Assembly (NCBI RefSeq): GCF_021233355.1
Contig: NZ_CP089507.1
Coordinates: forward strand, 3,473,001-3,537,000
DNA from: Luteimonas fraxinea
GTDB taxonomy: Bacteria > Pseudomonadota > Gammaproteobacteria > Xanthomonadales > Xanthomonadaceae
DNA length: 64,000 nt
Direction of reading: 5' to 3'
The translations under genes and the position numbers were made by a program. The notes under the pieces were generated by a model. The model was given only the letters and a program-made list of their open reading frames with translations, was not told the DNA's origin and did no database searches. How positions within the stretch are numbered: the stretch's first letter is position 1; each line of letters opens with the position of its first letter. Below, one piece after another: positions 1 to 9,444 of this stretch.

Positions 1-651
1 GCGCTGGTCGCGGCCGGCGCGCTCTCGCTGGGTGATGCCGCGAAGCTGGTGCGTCTGCGTGGCCAGCTGATGCAGAGCGCCGCGCCGGCGGGCACCGGTG
101 CGATGGCCGCGGTCATCGGCGCCGAAGATGCGCTGGTCAGCGAAGTCTGCCGCGATGCGTCTCAAGACGGCAGCGTCGTCGTGCCGGCCAATTTCAATTC
201 GCCCGGCCAGATCGTCATCGGCGGGCATGCCGCGGCGGTGGATCGTGCGATCGCACTGCTCGGCGAACGTGGCGTGCGCAAGGTCGTGAAGCTGGCGGTC
301 AGCGTGCCTTCGCACACGCCGCTGATGCGCGAGGCTGCGGATCGGCTGGCGGAATCGATGGGCGCGGTCGCCTGGCACACGCCGTCGCTGCCGGTGGTGC
401 AGAACGTCGATGCGACGGTGCACGAGAGTGTCGATTCAATTCGCGATGCGCTGGTGCGCCAGCTGTATCTGCCGGTGCAGTGGACGCGTTGCGTCGAAGC
501 GCTGTCGGCACGCGGCGTGACGCGCATCACCGAGTGCGGCCCTGGCAAGGTGCTGACCGGTCTGGTCAAGCGCATCGACAAGTCTATCGAGGCCCGCGCG
601 CTCGCCGCGCCGGACGATTTCGACGCCGCGCTGGCAGACTGGAAGGTCTGA
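1..651 (+). CDS. fabD: Malonyl-CoA:ACP transacylase, C-terminal part (5' end outside window)
   Basis: The reading frame is open from the first base of the window, so only the last 216 residues are visible. FabD moves malonyl groups from CoA to acyl carrier protein for fatty-acid synthesis. The piece contains family landmarks: the NFNSPGQIVI stretch, PSHTPLM with the histidine expected to activate the catalytic serine (the serine itself lies upstream), and a GPGKVLTGL C-terminal motif. It is followed by fabG, acpP and fabF on the same strand, the usual fab order, which supports the call. Confidence 0.95.
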   Translation, partial: ALVAAGALSLGDAAKLVRLRGQLMQSAAPAGTGAMAAVIGAEDALVSEVCRDASQDGSVVVPANFNSPGQIVIGGHAAAVDRAIALLGERGVRKVVKLAVSVPSHTPLMREAADRLAESMGAVAWHTPSLPVVQNVDATVHESVDSIRDALVRQLYLPVQWTRCVEALSARGVTRITECGPGKVLTGLVKRIDKSIEARALAAPDDFDAALADWKV

Positions 652-754
652 ACCCGGCGAAAGGACGCGGATCGGCGCACACTGCAGGCAGTGGTTGCGG
701 CCGATGCCTGCGTCGTTCGATCTTCGCCGTCACACACGCCCCTATGGAGTTCTC

Positions 755-1498
755 ATGAGCGCACCTCTTTCCGGCGAGATCGTTCTCGTCACCGGCGCAA
801 GCCGCGGCATCGGTGCCGCGATTGCCGACACGCTGGCCGCGCAGGGCGCGACCGTGATCGGGACTGCGACCAGCGACGCCGGCGCAGCGAAGATCGGCGA
901 GCGCCTGTCCGCGCACGGCGGCCATGGCCGCGTGCTGGATGTCTCGCAGCCGGGCACGATCGAAGCACTGGTTGAATCGATCACCACCGAGTTCGGCGCG
1001 ATCTCGATCCTCGTCAACAATGCCGGCATCACTCGCGACAATCTGCTGATGCGCATGAAGGACGAGGACTGGCAGGCCATCCTCGACACCAATCTGACCA
1101 GCGTGTACCGCAGCTCGAAGGCGGTGATGCGCGGCATGATGAAGGCGCGGAAGGGTCGCATCATCAACATCGCATCGGTGATAGGCGTGACCGGTAATGC
1201 GGGCCAGGCGAACTACGCCGCGGCCAAAGCCGGCATCATTGCTTTCAGCAAATCGCTGGCGAAGGAAATCGGCTCGCGCGGCGTCACCGTCAACGTGGTC
1301 GCGCCCGGCTTCATCGCCACCGACATGACCCGCGATCTGCCGGAAGAATCCAAGGCCGCATTGACCGAACGCATCGCGCTCGGCCGTCTCGGCGAGCCGG
1401 ACGACATCGCGCAAGCGGTGGCCTTCCTCGCCGGTCCGTCGGCGGCTTACATCACCGGCGAAACCCTGCACGTCAACGGCGGCATGTACATGCCCTGA
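755..1498 (+). CDS. fabG: 3-oxoacyl-ACP reductase
   Basis: NADPH-dependent reduction of beta-ketoacyl-ACP, the first reduction of each elongation cycle. The 247-residue protein is a classical short-chain dehydrogenase: GASRGIG nucleotide loop near residue 14, NNAG near 88, and catalytic N113, S141, Y154 and K158. Length matches typical FabG. The ATG at 755 is chosen because GGAG lies just upstream and the protein then begins directly at the Rossmann fold; an in-frame upstream start would add 20 unrelated residues. It lies 103 bp downstream of fabD. Confidence 0.97.
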   Translation: MSAPLSGEIVLVTGASRGIGAAIADTLAAQGATVIGTATSDAGAAKIGERLSAHGGHGRVLDVSQPGTIEALVESITTEFGAISILVNNAGITRDNLLMRMKDEDWQAILDTNLTSVYRSSKAVMRGMMKARKGRIINIASVIGVTGNAGQANYAAAKAGIIAFSKSLAKEIGSRGVTVNVVAPGFIATDMTRDLPEESKAALTERIALGRLGEPDDIAQAVAFLAGPSAAYITGETLHVNGGMYMP

Positions 1499-1587
1499 GA
1501 GGGGCGGCGTCGACACTTCAATTCCGAGGGCAAGCCGTTGAATGGCAAGGGCTTTGATGGTGGTGCGCCCATCGCCCGGCTTTCCCT

Positions 1588-1593
1588 TACACT
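1588..1593 (+). promoter_or_regulatory. Possible -10 element upstream of acpP
   Basis: TACACT lies 36 bp before the acpP start. The same hexamer sits just before the GTG at 5065, so it may be a real promoter type in this genome. No convincing -35 was found at the expected spacing. A separate acpP promoter would fit the need for much more ACP than the other fab proteins. Confidence 0.35.
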
Positions 1594-1629
1594 ATCCACC
1601 GAAAATCGCCTCCCCGGAGCAGACTACCC

Positions 1630-1869
1630 ATGAGCAACATCGAAGAGCGCGTCAAGAAGATTGTCATCGAGCAGCTGGGCGTCAAGGAAGAAGAAGTCAG
1701 CAACAGCGCTTCCTTCGTCGACGACCTCGGTGCCGATTCCCTCGACACCGTCGAGCTGGTGATGGCGCTGGAAGAAGAGTTCGAGTGCGAGATTCCGGAC
1801 GAAGAAGCCGAGAAGATCACCTCGGTGCAGCAGGCGATCGACTACGTCAAGACGCACGCCAAGGGCTGA
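1630..1869 (+). CDS. acpP: Acyl carrier protein
   Basis: Small acidic carrier of growing acyl chains; 79 residues, the normal ACP length. The phosphopantetheine attachment motif DSLDT is present with S37 as the modified serine. Strong negative charge and a four-helix pattern are visible. The ATG is preceded by a GGAG about 10 bp upstream. It sits between fabG and fabF as in most proteobacteria, and is followed by two perfect hairpins before fabF. Confidence 0.98.
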   Translation: MSNIEERVKKIVIEQLGVKEEEVSNSASFVDDLGADSLDTVELVMALEEEFECEIPDEEAEKITSVQQAIDYVKTHAKG

Positions 1870-1916
1870 TGCCCGCGTCCGCGCCCACGGTTCGATCCGA
1901 TGGGCGTGTGACTGGT

Positions 1917-1976
1917 CCGGCCGCGATGCGGCCGGGCAGACAGGTTCCAGCACGAGGCCGCGTTGCGGCCTCGTGC
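1917..1976 (+). repeat. Two tandem perfect hairpins between acpP and fabF
   Basis: The first stem is 8 bp (1917-1924 with 1928-1935, loop GAT). The second is 12 bp (1950-1961 with 1965-1976, loop GTT). Neither is followed by a T-run, so they do not look like ordinary intrinsic terminators. Placement after the highly expressed acpP suggests transcript 3'-end protection, processing or partial attenuation before fabF (inference). Confidence 0.6.
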
Positions 1977-2026
1977 GTATTGGCGGCGACCAACCGCGCC
2001 GCCACCGACTTCTCAGGAGTTGAACA

Positions 2027-3265
2027 ATGGCCAAGCGCCGCGTCGTCATCACGGGCATCGGCATTCTCTCGCCGCTGGGCAACGATCTGGCTTCGAGCTG
2101 GGACGGCATCGTCAACGGCCGGTCGGGCATCGGCCCGATCACCCATTTCGACCCGACCCATTTCGCCACGCGCATCGCGGGCGAGGTGAAGGGCTTCGAC
2201 GCGACCCAGTGGATCGCGCCGAAAGACGTCAAGAAGATGGATCCCTTCGTGCACTACGGCGTCGCCGGCGGCCTGATGGCGATCGCCGACGCGGGCATCG
2301 ACGTGCGTGAATCCGACGCCGAGCGCATCGGCGTGGCGATCGGCGCGGGCATCGGTGGCCTCAAGGGCATCGAAGAGACCGCGATCAAGTATGCCGAGGG
2401 CGGCCCGCGCAAGATATCGCCGTTCTACGTGCCCAGCACGATCATCAACATGATCTCCGGCCAGGTCTCGATCATGACCGGCGCCAAGGGCCCGAACATC
2501 GCGGCAGTGACCGCGTGCACCACCGGCACGCACAACATCGGTCTGGCGATGCGCATGATCCAGTACGGCGACGCGGACGTGATGATCGCCGGCGGCGCCG
2601 AGTTCGCGACCACGCCGACCTCGGTCGGTGGCTTCTGCTCGATGAAAGCGATGTCGACCCGCAACGACGATCCGACCGGCGCCTCGCGTCCGTGGGACAT
2701 CGAGCGCGACGGCTTCGTCATGGGCGACGGCGCAGGCGTGCTGGTGCTCGAGGAATACGAGCGCGCGAAGGCACGTGGCGCGCGCATCTATGCCGAGCTC
2801 GCGGGCTTCGGCATGAGCGGCGACGCGTTCCACATGACCTCGCCCAGCGAGAACGGCGAGGGCGGCGGTCGCTGCATGCGCGCCGCGATCGACGACGCCG
2901 GCATCGATCCCTCGCAGATCGGCTACATCAACGCGCACGGCACTTCGACGCCGGCCGGCGATGTCGCCGAGACGATGGGCATCAAGGGCGTGCTCGGCGC
3001 GCATGCGTCGAAGGTGATGGTCAGCTCGACGAAGTCGATGACCGGCCACCTGCTGGGCGCGGCCGGCGGCATCGAGGCCGTGTTCTCGGCGATGGCGCTG
3101 CACACCGGCATCATCCCGCCGACGATCAACCTGCACACGCCGGGCGAAGGCTGCGATCTCGACTATGTGCCGCTCACCGCGCGCGAGCACCAGGTCGAAT
3201 ACGTCATGTCGAACTCGTTCGGCTTCGGCGGCACCAACGGCACGCTGGTGTTCCGCAAAGTCTGA
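2027..3265 (+). CDS. fabF: 3-oxoacyl-ACP synthase II
   Basis: Condensing enzyme that elongates acyl-ACP with malonyl-ACP, including the long unsaturated intermediates. The 412-residue protein has the Cys-His-His triad: C164 in TACTTG, H304 in NAHGTSTP and H341 in [10 protein letters not shown], one residue off E. coli FabF numbering. The C-terminal NSFGFGGTN loop is intact. The ATG has an AGGAG ribosome site 8 bp upstream. It closes the fab operon and is followed by a strong terminator. Confidence 0.98.
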   Translation: MAKRRVVITGIGILSPLGNDLASSWDGIVNGRSGIGPITHFDPTHFATRIAGEVKGFDATQWIAPKDVKKMDPFVHYGVAGGLMAIADAGIDVRESDAERIGVAIGAGIGGLKGIEETAIKYAEGGPRKISPFYVPSTIINMISGQVSIMTGAKGPNIAAVTACTTGTHNIGLAMRMIQYGDADVMIAGGAEFATTPTSVGGFCSMKAMSTRNDDPTGASRPWDIERDGFVMGDGAGVLVLEEYERAKARGARIYAELAGFGMSGDAFHMTSPSENGEGGGRCMRAAIDDAGIDPSQIGYINAHGTSTPAGDVAETMGIKGVLGAHASKVMVSSTKSMTGHLLGAAGGIEAVFSAMALHTGIIPPTINLHTPGEGCDLDYVPLTAREHQVEYVMSNSFGFGGTNGTLVFRKV

Positions 3266-3289
3266 CGGCGACGTTGGATCGGCGAGAAG

Positions 3290-3318
3290 AAAAAGGCCCG
3301 CGCAAGCGGGCCTTTTTT
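3290..3318 (+). terminator. Intrinsic terminator after fabF
   Basis: A perfect 12-bp stem (3290-3301 with 3306-3317), loop GCAA, ends in a run of six T. The A-rich other flank means it could also stop transcription coming from cysS on the opposite strand. Confidence 0.93.
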
Positions 3319-3391
3319 GGTGGGTAGCGGTGAGTCGGCCGAGTCTGCTTTTCCATCGTTCCAGCGGCTTTCAGCACACGAAATGCCTGGT

Positions 3392-3508
3392 CACGCTGGG
3401 ACCCATTTTGATTTTTGCTTCTGCTGCACGCGCATCGCACTGAAGCGAGCAGTCCGATCAACGATCAGTTTTCGCGAAGATCAAAATGGGCCCCAGCGTG
3501 CGCTGGGG
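3392..3508. repeat. Inverted-repeat element between fabF and cysS
   Basis: A 21-bp arm at 3392-3412 recurs inverted at 3480-3500 with one mismatch. Directly beside it is the small palindrome CCCCAGCG/CGCTGGGG (3491-3508). The layout, two inverted palindromic ends with about 65 bp between them, resembles the REPIN-like elements elsewhere in the window, though the sequence is different. It may also end cysS transcription. Confidence 0.6.
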
Positions 3509-3536
3509 GGACGACGGTAAGGCAGGTCGCGCTCGC

Positions 3537-4904
3537 TCAGCCCCGCTTCCACCGCACACCCTGGGGCGTGTCTTCGAGCACGATTTGCTCGGCGGCGAGC
3601 TGGTCGCGGATCGCATCGGCGCGGGCGAAGTCGCGGGCCCGCTTGGCGGCGATGCGTTCGTCGATCAGCGCCTGGATGCGCGTGTCGTCGTCGTCGCTGG
3701 CGCCGCGGGCGAACCAGTCGGCTGGCGCCTGCTGCAGCAGGCCCAGCGCGAGGCCGGCGCCGAGCAGGTCCGCCTTGAGCGTCGCGCGCGTGGCGTCGTC
3801 GGTGGCCTTGCGTGCATCACCGGCGATGCGCGCGACCTCGGCCAGCGCGGCCGGCGTGTTGAGATCCTCGTCCAGCACGGCTTCGATGCTGTCGGGGATC
3901 CGCGCCTCTGCTTCGACATCCGCTAGATCACGCAGGGTGCCGTACAGCCGATCCAGCGTGCGTACCGATTGTTCGATCAGCGCATCCGACCAGTCGAGCG
4001 GCTGACGGTAGTGCGCCGAGAGCAGGGCATAGCGCAGTGCCTCGGGTGCATGCGTCTGCACCAGGTCGTGCACGCGCTCGATATTGCCGATCGACTTGGA
4101 CATCTTGCTGCCGGCGAAAGTCAGCATGCCGTTGTGCAGCCAGACGTTCGCGAACGGCGCACCGCCATGGGCGCACTCGCTCTGCGCGATCTCGTTCTCG
4201 TGATGCGGGAACTGCAGGTCGACGCCGCCGGCGTGGATGTCGATCGTCTCGCCGAGATGCGCGGCGGCCATCGCCGAACATTCGATGTGCCAGCCGGGCC
4301 GGCCGACGCCCCACGGTGACTCCCAACCGGGGAGATCATCCGTCGACGGCTTCCACAGCACGAAATCGCCGGCATCGCGCTTGTACGGTGCGACCTCGAT
4401 GCGGGCACCGGCGATCATGTCGTCGGTGTCGCGGCGCGAAAGCTTGCCGTAGCCGTCGAAGCTGCCGACCGCGAACAGCACGTGACCTTCCGCCGCATAG
4501 GCGTGGCCGCTGTCGATCAGGCGCTCGATCATTGCGATGATCTCGCCGATGTGCGCGGTCGCGGCCGGTTCGATGTCCGGCGGGGCGATGCCCAGCGCGG
4601 CCATGTCCTCGCGATAGGCGGCGGCAAAGCGGTCCGTGATCGTCGAAATCGGCACGCCCTGGTCGCGCGCGGCGGCGTTGATCTTGTCGTCGACGTCGGT
4701 GATGTTGCGCGCGTACTTCAACGCACCGAAACGGCGCCGCAGCAGGTCGGCCAGTACGCCGAACACCACCGGACCACGGGCATTGCCGATGTGGACGTAG
4801 TTGTAGACCGTCGGGCCGCAGACGTACATCGTCGGGCACGCGGGATCGAGGGGCGCGAACGGTTCGAGGCGGCGGGTCAGGCTGTTGTAGAGATGCAGGG
4901 ACAT
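3537..4904 (-). CDS. cysS: Cysteinyl-tRNA synthetase
   Basis: Class I aminoacyl-tRNA synthetase charging tRNA-Cys. At 455 residues it has the normal length. The HIGN signature is at residues 38-41 and KMSKS at 267-271. Zinc ligands C29, C209, H234 and E238 are all present. The ATG at 4904 was chosen because the MSLHLYN start is the family N-terminus; a longer in-frame opening would add 37 low-complexity residues. It is convergent with fabF and divergent from the secreted protein at 5065. Confidence 0.97.
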   Translation of the reverse strand: MSLHLYNSLTRRLEPFAPLDPACPTMYVCGPTVYNYVHIGNARGPVVFGVLADLLRRRFGALKYARNITDVDDKINAAARDQGVPISTITDRFAAAYREDMAALGIAPPDIEPAATAHIGEIIAMIERLIDSGHAYAAEGHVLFAVGSFDGYGKLSRRDTDDMIAGARIEVAPYKRDAGDFVLWKPSTDDLPGWESPWGVGRPGWHIECSAMAAAHLGETIDIHAGGVDLQFPHHENEIAQSECAHGGAPFANVWLHNGMLTFAGSKMSKSIGNIERVHDLVQTHAPEALRYALLSAHYRQPLDWSDALIEQSVRTLDRLYGTLRDLADVEAEARIPDSIEAVLDEDLNTPAALAEVARIAGDARKATDDATRATLKADLLGAGLALGLLQQAPADWFARGASDDDDTRIQALIDERIAAKRARDFARADAIRDQLAAEQIVLEDTPQGVRWKRG

Positions 4905-5052
4905 GGCGGGCTCGCCGGAATAACCGGACGATTCTAACGGCGCTCGCCGCGTCTTGCTGCCCCAGGCACTGCGCGGCCCGCGAGCCGCATCGCAGCGGGC
5001 CCGACGCGTGTTCACGACAGCATCGATTCAGCCCCCGCGGGTGGGCGCGGCC

Positions 5053-5067
5053 TACACTGCATCGGTG
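5053..5067 (+). promoter_or_regulatory. -10 element immediately upstream of a GTG start (possible leaderless mRNA)
   Basis: TACACT at 5053-5058 is followed by six bases and then the GTG at 5065. A transcript starting at the usual distance would begin at or next to the start codon. No Shine-Dalgarno sequence precedes the GTG, which fits leaderless initiation (inference). Confidence 0.35.
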
Positions 5068-5556
5068 TCGATCGCGCTCCGAAGCCACCCTCGTGCGAAT
5101 CCCGCGCTGCCTGTCCTGGCGGTGCTGTTCGTCTGTGCGTGTCCGGCGTTCGCACAGAGCCCGCCGCCGGCGCCCGAGAACGCGCGCCTCGAGTACGCGC
5201 AGGTGCTGCGGGCCGAGCCTGTCTACCAGACCCTGCGCGCGACCAGCATGGTCGAGCGTTGCGAAGCCGCCACGCCGGTCGCGGAGGAACAGCGGCGCGG
5301 TGTCGCGCGCTGGGTCGGCGCGGTGAAGGACGTGCTGCGTTCCGAGGACGACCGGGTCGATGAGACCGACCGCTCCGCCGGCGGCGACTGTCGGATGGTG
5401 CCTATCGAGCGCGAGTTCCGCCGGCCGATCGCCTACGACGTCGACTACGTGCACAAGGGCGTCAAGTACCGCTCGCGGCTGCCATACGACCCGGGCAACC
5501 GCTTGCGCGTGCGCGTGTCGGTGACGCCGATCGTGCCGCCGGCCGGCGAGCGTTGA
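5065..5556 (+). CDS. Secreted UmoD-like protein of unknown function
   Basis: 163 residues beginning at a GTG. Residues 1-31 form a signal peptide ending in CPAFA-QS, so the protein is exported to the periplasm. The mature part contains the YAQVLRAEPVY pattern and two cysteines that could form a disulfide. It ends in a segment around YDVDYVHKGVKYRSRLPYDPG that recalls UmoD-family proteins of xanthomonads. No enzyme motif is seen. The start was chosen because it gives a normal signal peptide directly after a -10-like box. Function unknown; the UmoD resemblance is from recalled family patterns. Confidence 0.7.
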   Translation: MSIALRSHPRANPALPVLAVLFVCACPAFAQSPPPAPENARLEYAQVLRAEPVYQTLRATSMVERCEAATPVAEEQRRGVARWVGAVKDVLRSEDDRVDETDRSAGGDCRMVPIEREFRRPIAYDVDYVHKGVKYRSRLPYDPGNRLRVRVSVTPIVPPAGER

Positions 5557-5612
5557 ACATCGCGTCAGCCGCTGTTGCAGTGCAGCGCTTCGCGTGCGAG
5601 GATTCGCGCCTC

Positions 5613-5717
5613 ATGAACGCCCTGCGCGCCAACGCCGACATCCTTACCTCCGCCCGTATGGCGTCGGGGATGACCTCGCGTGCCCGCCGACCGGAAGCCC
5701 ACATCCTCCCGGGCTAG
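5613..5717 (+). CDS. Putative arginine-rich leader peptide of the arg cluster
   Basis: A 34-codon frame with ATG at 5613 and a GAGGA ribosome site 10 bp upstream. It has five arginine codons, three of them within the four-residue run RARR at codons 23-26. The stop at 5715-5717 lies 36 bp before a strong terminator, which itself lies 70 bp before argF'. This is the layout of a transcription attenuator. CCGGG at 5709-5713, at the end of the frame, could pair with the terminator 5' arm (CCCGG, 5758-5762) as an anti-terminator. Not a recognised family; it could also be chance. Confidence 0.4.
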   Translation: MNALRANADILTSARMASGMTSRARRPEAHILPG

Positions 5718-5753
5718 TCGGAACGTCGTTCGCGTATGCGTGCTGTTCTGCAG

Positions 5754-5779
5754 AAAACCCGGCCGATGCCGGGTTTTTT
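5754..5779 (+). terminator. Intrinsic terminator upstream of argF' (possible attenuator)
   Basis: A perfect 10-bp stem (5754-5763 with 5768-5777), loop CGAT, ends in six T. It either ends the transcript of the 5065 gene or, with the leader peptide before it, attenuates the arginine operon. Confidence 0.88.
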
Positions 5780-5849
5780 CGTTTCCGAAACACCGGTTTC
5801 ATCGATCCATCCGATCCTTACCTCCATCGCCTCCACGAGATTTCCACCG

Positions 5850-6860
5850 ATGACCGCGATCCGACACTTCCTCAACACGCAGGACTGGTCCCGTCCCGAC
5901 CTCGACGCCCTGCTGGCCGATGCCGCGCAATTCAAGCGCGAGAAGCTCGGCGACGCGCTCAAGGGCCGGTCGATCGCGCTGGTGTTCTTCAATCCGTCGA
6001 TGCGCACGCGCACCAGCTTCGAGCTCGGCGCCTTCCAGCTCGGCGGTCACGCCATCGTGTTGCAGCCGGGCAAGGACGCGTGGCCGATCGAATTCGATCT
6101 GGGCACGGTGATGGACGGCGACACCGAGGAGCACGTGGCCGAGGTCGCGCGCGTGCTCGGCCGCTACGTCGACATGATCGGCGTGCGCGCGTTCCCGAAG
6201 TTCGTCGACTGGTCGGTCGATCGCGAAGACAAGGTGCTCAGGGCATTCGCGCAGTACTCGCCGGTGCCGGTCATCAACATGGAGACCATCACCCATCCCT
6301 GCCAGGAGCTGGCCCACGCGCTGGCGCTGCAGGAGCACTTCGGCACTGCGGATCTGCGCGGCAAGAAGTACGTGCTGACCTGGACCTATCACCCAAAGCC
6401 GCTCAACACCGCGGTCGCGAATTCCGCGCTGACCATCGCCACGCGCATGGGCATGGACGTGACCCTGCTGTGCCCGACGCCGGACTATGTGCTTGACCAG
6501 CGCTACATGGACTGGGCGGCGCAGAACGTCGCCGAGAGTGGCGGCTCGCTCGCTGTCAGCCACGACATCGACAGCGCCTACGCCGGCGCCGACGTGGTCT
6601 ATGCCAAGAGCTGGGGCGCGCTGCCGTTCTTCGGCAACTGGGCGCCCGAAAAGCCGATCCGCGACCAGTACCAGCACTTCATCGTCGACGAGCGGAAGAT
6701 GGCGCTGACCAACAACGGCGTGTTCTCGCACTGCTTGCCGCTGCGCCGCAACGTCAAGGCGACCGACGCGGTGATGGATTCGCCCAACTGCATCGCCATC
6801 GACGAAGCCGAGAACCGCCTGCACGTGCAGAAGGCGGTCATGGCGACCCTGATGCGCTGA
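5850..6860 (+). CDS. argF': N-acetylornithine carbamoyltransferase
   Basis: Transfers a carbamoyl group to N-acetyl-L-ornithine giving N-acetylcitrulline, the xanthomonad variant of arginine synthesis. The 336-residue protein has the carbamoyl-phosphate motif SMRTRTSFE, the HPCQELAHA motif and the C-terminal HCLPLRRNVKATDAV stretch typical of acetyl-ornithine enzymes rather than ordinary OTCases. The YHPKPLNTAV region is also family-like. The ATG at 5850 begins the canonical MTAIRHFLNTQDWS N-terminus. It heads the arg cluster, and the adjacent deacetylase and argB fusion support the acetylated route. Confidence 0.93.
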   Translation: MTAIRHFLNTQDWSRPDLDALLADAAQFKREKLGDALKGRSIALVFFNPSMRTRTSFELGAFQLGGHAIVLQPGKDAWPIEFDLGTVMDGDTEEHVAEVARVLGRYVDMIGVRAFPKFVDWSVDREDKVLRAFAQYSPVPVINMETITHPCQELAHALALQEHFGTADLRGKKYVLTWTYHPKPLNTAVANSALTIATRMGMDVTLLCPTPDYVLDQRYMDWAAQNVAESGGSLAVSHDIDSAYAGADVVYAKSWGALPFFGNWAPEKPIRDQYQHFIVDERKMALTNNGVFSHCLPLRRNVKATDAVMDSPNCIAIDEAENRLHVQKAVMATLMR

Positions 6861-6911
6861 CGCGCGCCGCACTTCATCCGAATTCTTTTCCGCATCTCCA
6901 CGGACAACTCC

Positions 6912-8117
6912 ATGACCAGCGCCCACACTTCCCGCGACATCGTCCTCGCCTTCTCCGGCGGCCTCGACACCAGTTTCTGCGTGCCTTATCTGAAGGAACA
7001 GGGCTGGACCGTCCACACTGTGTTCGCCGACACCGGCGGCGTCGATGCCGAAGAGCGTGCCTTTATCGAACAGCGTGCGGCCGAACTCGGCGTCGCCAGC
7101 CACGTCACCGTCGATGGCGGCCCCGCGATCTGGGACGGTTTCGTCAAGCCGTTCGTCTGGGCCGGCGAGGCTTATCAGGGCCAGTACCCGCTGCTGGTGT
7201 CGGACCGTTATCTGATCGTCGATGCCGCGCTCGCGCGCGCCGCCGAACTCGGCACCAACGCGATCGCGCACGGCTGCACCGGCATGGGCAATGACCAGGT
7301 GCGGTTCGACTTGGCGGTGAAGGCGCAGGGCGAGTACCGCATCGTGGCGCCGATCCGCGAAATCCAGAAGGAACACACGCAGACGCGTGCCTACGAGCAG
7401 GCGTATCTGGAAGAGCGCGGCTTCGGCGTGCGCGCCAAGCAGCAGGCCTACACGATCAACGAGAACCTGCTGGGCCTGACGATGTCCGGCGGCGAGATCG
7501 ACCGCTGGGAAGCGCCGGGCGAGGGTGCCCGTGGCTGGTGTGCGCCGCGTGCCGAATGGCCGGAAGCGCCGCTGCAGGTCAAGGTCCGGTTCGAGCAGGG
7601 CACGGCGGTCGCGCTCGATGGCGAAACGCTGCCGGGCGCCCAGATCCTGGCGAAGCTCAACGCCCTGTTCGCACCCTACGGTGTGGGCCGCGGCGTCTAC
7701 ACCGGCGACACCGTGATCGGTCTCAAGGGCCGCATCGTGTATGAAGCGCCGGGCCTGATCTCGCTGCTCGCCGCGCATCGCGCGCTCGAAGACACCGTGC
7801 TGACCAAGCAGCAGAACCGCTTCAAGCCGGAAGTCGCGCGCAAGTGGACCGAGCTGGTCTACGAAGGCTTCTTCCACGATCCGCTCAAGGCCGACATCGA
7901 AGCCTTCCTCGCATCCTCGCAGGCCAAGGTGACCGGTGAAGTGGTGCTGGAAACCCGCGGCGGCCGCGTCGACGCGGTGGCGGTGACCTCGCCGCACATC
8001 CTCAACGCCAAGGGCGCGACCTACGCGCAGTCCGCGGACTGGGGCGTCGAGGAGGCCGAGGGTTTCATCAAGCTGTTCGGCATGAGCTCGACGCTGTACG
8101 CGCAGGTCAATCGCTGA
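6912..8117 (+). CDS. argG: Argininosuccinate synthase
   Basis: ATP-dependent joining of citrulline and aspartate. The 401-residue protein has the PP-loop AFSGGLDTS at residues 13-21, the [13 protein letters not shown] stretch and [11 protein letters not shown]. The N-terminal ATP-binding and C-terminal multimerisation domains are complete. It lies 51 bp after argF'. In the acetylated pathway citrulline is supplied by the deacetylase encoded next. Confidence 0.96.
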   Translation: MTSAHTSRDIVLAFSGGLDTSFCVPYLKEQGWTVHTVFADTGGVDAEERAFIEQRAAELGVASHVTVDGGPAIWDGFVKPFVWAGEAYQGQYPLLVSDRYLIVDAALARAAELGTNAIAHGCTGMGNDQVRFDLAVKAQGEYRIVAPIREIQKEHTQTRAYEQAYLEERGFGVRAKQQAYTINENLLGLTMSGGEIDRWEAPGEGARGWCAPRAEWPEAPLQVKVRFEQGTAVALDGETLPGAQILAKLNALFAPYGVGRGVYTGDTVIGLKGRIVYEAPGLISLLAAHRALEDTVLTKQQNRFKPEVARKWTELVYEGFFHDPLKADIEAFLASSQAKVTGEVVLETRGGRVDAVAVTSPHILNAKGATYAQSADWGVEEAEGFIKLFGMSSTLYAQVNR

Positions 8118-8125
8118 ATGTCGAG

Positions 8126-8257
8126 CCCCTCTCCCTCGGGGAGAGGGGTTGGGGTGAGGGCCGCGCAATCCGGTTGCATCTTGCGAGGTTCCGTCCCTCA
8201 TCCGCCCCTTTGGGGCACCTTCTACCCCCGAGGGCACGTTGTCCCACAGGGAGAAGG
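8126..8257. repeat. 132-bp palindromic repeat element between argG and argE'
   Basis: One end (8126-8161) holds a hairpin of the CCCCTCTCCC/GGGAGAGGGG type followed by GGGGTGAGGG. The other end (8217-8257) carries ACCTTCTACCCCCGAGGGCA and GGGAGAAGG. A copy with the same two ends in the opposite orientation lies inside cydD (25277-25411), and a related end lies at 53689-53748. No coding signal of its own. Confidence 0.75.
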
Positions 8258-8285
8258 ATTCATTCGTACAGAGCTTCATGACGCC

Positions 8286-9386
8286 ATGAACGATCTTCTC
8301 GCCCAAACCCTCGATCATCTCGAACAGCTGGTGTCCTTCGACACCCGCAATCCGCCACGTGCGATCCAGGCCGAGGGCGGGATCTTCGATTACATCCGCA
8401 GCCGGCTGCCGGGCTTCGATGTCGAAGTGATCGATCACGGCGACGGCGCGGTGAGCCTGTTCGCGGTGCGCGGTACGCCGACGGTGCTGTTCAACGTGCA
8501 TCTGGACACGGTGCCCGATTCGCCCGACTGGAGCGCCGATCCGCATGTGATGCGGCGGCTCGACGATCGCGTGGTCGGCCTCGGCGTCTGCGACATCAAG
8601 GGCGCGGCGGCAGCGCTGATCGCAGCGGCCAATGCCGGCGACGGCGACGCGGCGTTCCTGTTTTCCTCGGATGAGGAAGCCAACGATCCGCGGTGCATCG
8701 CCGCGTTCCTCGCGCGCGGTCTGCAGTTCGAAGCCGTGCTGGTTGCCGAGCCGACGCAGTGCGAAGCGGTGCTCGCGCATCGCGGCATCAGCTCGGTGCT
8801 GATGCGCTTCGCCGGAACCGCGGGACACGCTTCGGGCAAGCAGGATCCGGCGGCGAGCGCATTGCACCAGGCGATGCGCTGGGGCGGCCGTGCCCTCGAT
8901 CATGTCGAATCCTTGGCGCACGCGCGCTTCGGTGGCCTGACCGGTCTGCGCTTCAACATCGGCCGGGTGGAAGGCGGCATCAAGGCCAACATGATCGCGC
9001 CGGCCGCCGAGCTGCGCTTCGGCTTCCGGCCGTTGCCGTCGATGGACATAGACGACCTGCTGCAGACGTTCTCCGGATTTGCGCAGCCCGATGCGGCGCA
9101 TTTCGAGGAAACCTTCCGCGGACCGAGCCTGCCGTCGGGTGATATCGACCGCGCCGAAGACCGCCGTCTCGCCGCGCGCGACATCGCAGATGCCTTCGAC
9201 CTGCCGATCGGCAACGCCGTCGATTTCTGGACCGAGGCCTCGTTGTTCTCCGCCGGTGGTTACACCGCGCTGGTCTACGGCCCGGGCGACATCGCCCAGG
9301 CGCACACCGGCGACGAGTTCGTGACGCTCGAACAACTGCAGCGTTACGCCGATTCAGTGCACCGGATCATCAACGGCTATCGCTGA
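8286..9386 (+). CDS. argE': N-acetyl-citrulline / N-acetyl-ornithine deacetylase
   Basis: M20-family zinc amidohydrolase of 366 residues that would release citrulline from N-acetylcitrulline. Metal-site motifs are visible: [10 protein letters not shown] with the first histidine, [10 protein letters not shown] with the bridging aspartate, and SSDEEAND with the catalytic Glu pair. A dimerisation domain sits in the middle ([12 protein letters not shown]). The ATG at 8286 is taken because everything upstream in the frame is repeat element. It lies between argG and argB, which together with argF' supports acetylcitrulline as substrate. Confidence 0.9.
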   Translation: MNDLLAQTLDHLEQLVSFDTRNPPRAIQAEGGIFDYIRSRLPGFDVEVIDHGDGAVSLFAVRGTPTVLFNVHLDTVPDSPDWSADPHVMRRLDDRVVGLGVCDIKGAAAALIAAANAGDGDAAFLFSSDEEANDPRCIAAFLARGLQFEAVLVAEPTQCEAVLAHRGISSVLMRFAGTAGHASGKQDPAASALHQAMRWGGRALDHVESLAHARFGGLTGLRFNIGRVEGGIKANMIAPAAELRFGFRPLPSMDIDDLLQTFSGFAQPDAAHFEETFRGPSLPSGDIDRAEDRRLAARDIADAFDLPIGNAVDFWTEASLFSAGGYTALVYGPGDIAQAHTGDEFVTLEQLQRYADSVHRIINGYR

Positions 9387-9444
9387 GCAACTTCCGCATC
9401 GCCCGCTTTTCACGCGTCATCCCACGCCCAACCGATTGCAGCCC

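Noticed and set aside
8118..8285. In-frame N-terminal extension of ArgE' beginning right after the argG stop
   Set aside because: It is entirely repeat element; the M20 family start fits the ATG at 8286.
5799..9335. A very long open frame (over 1,100 codons) on the minus strand opposite argF'-argG-argE'
   Set aside because: It is antisense to three clearly recognisable enzymes, is rich in Arg, Gly and His as expected for the mirror frame of GC-rich codons, and has no domain pattern.
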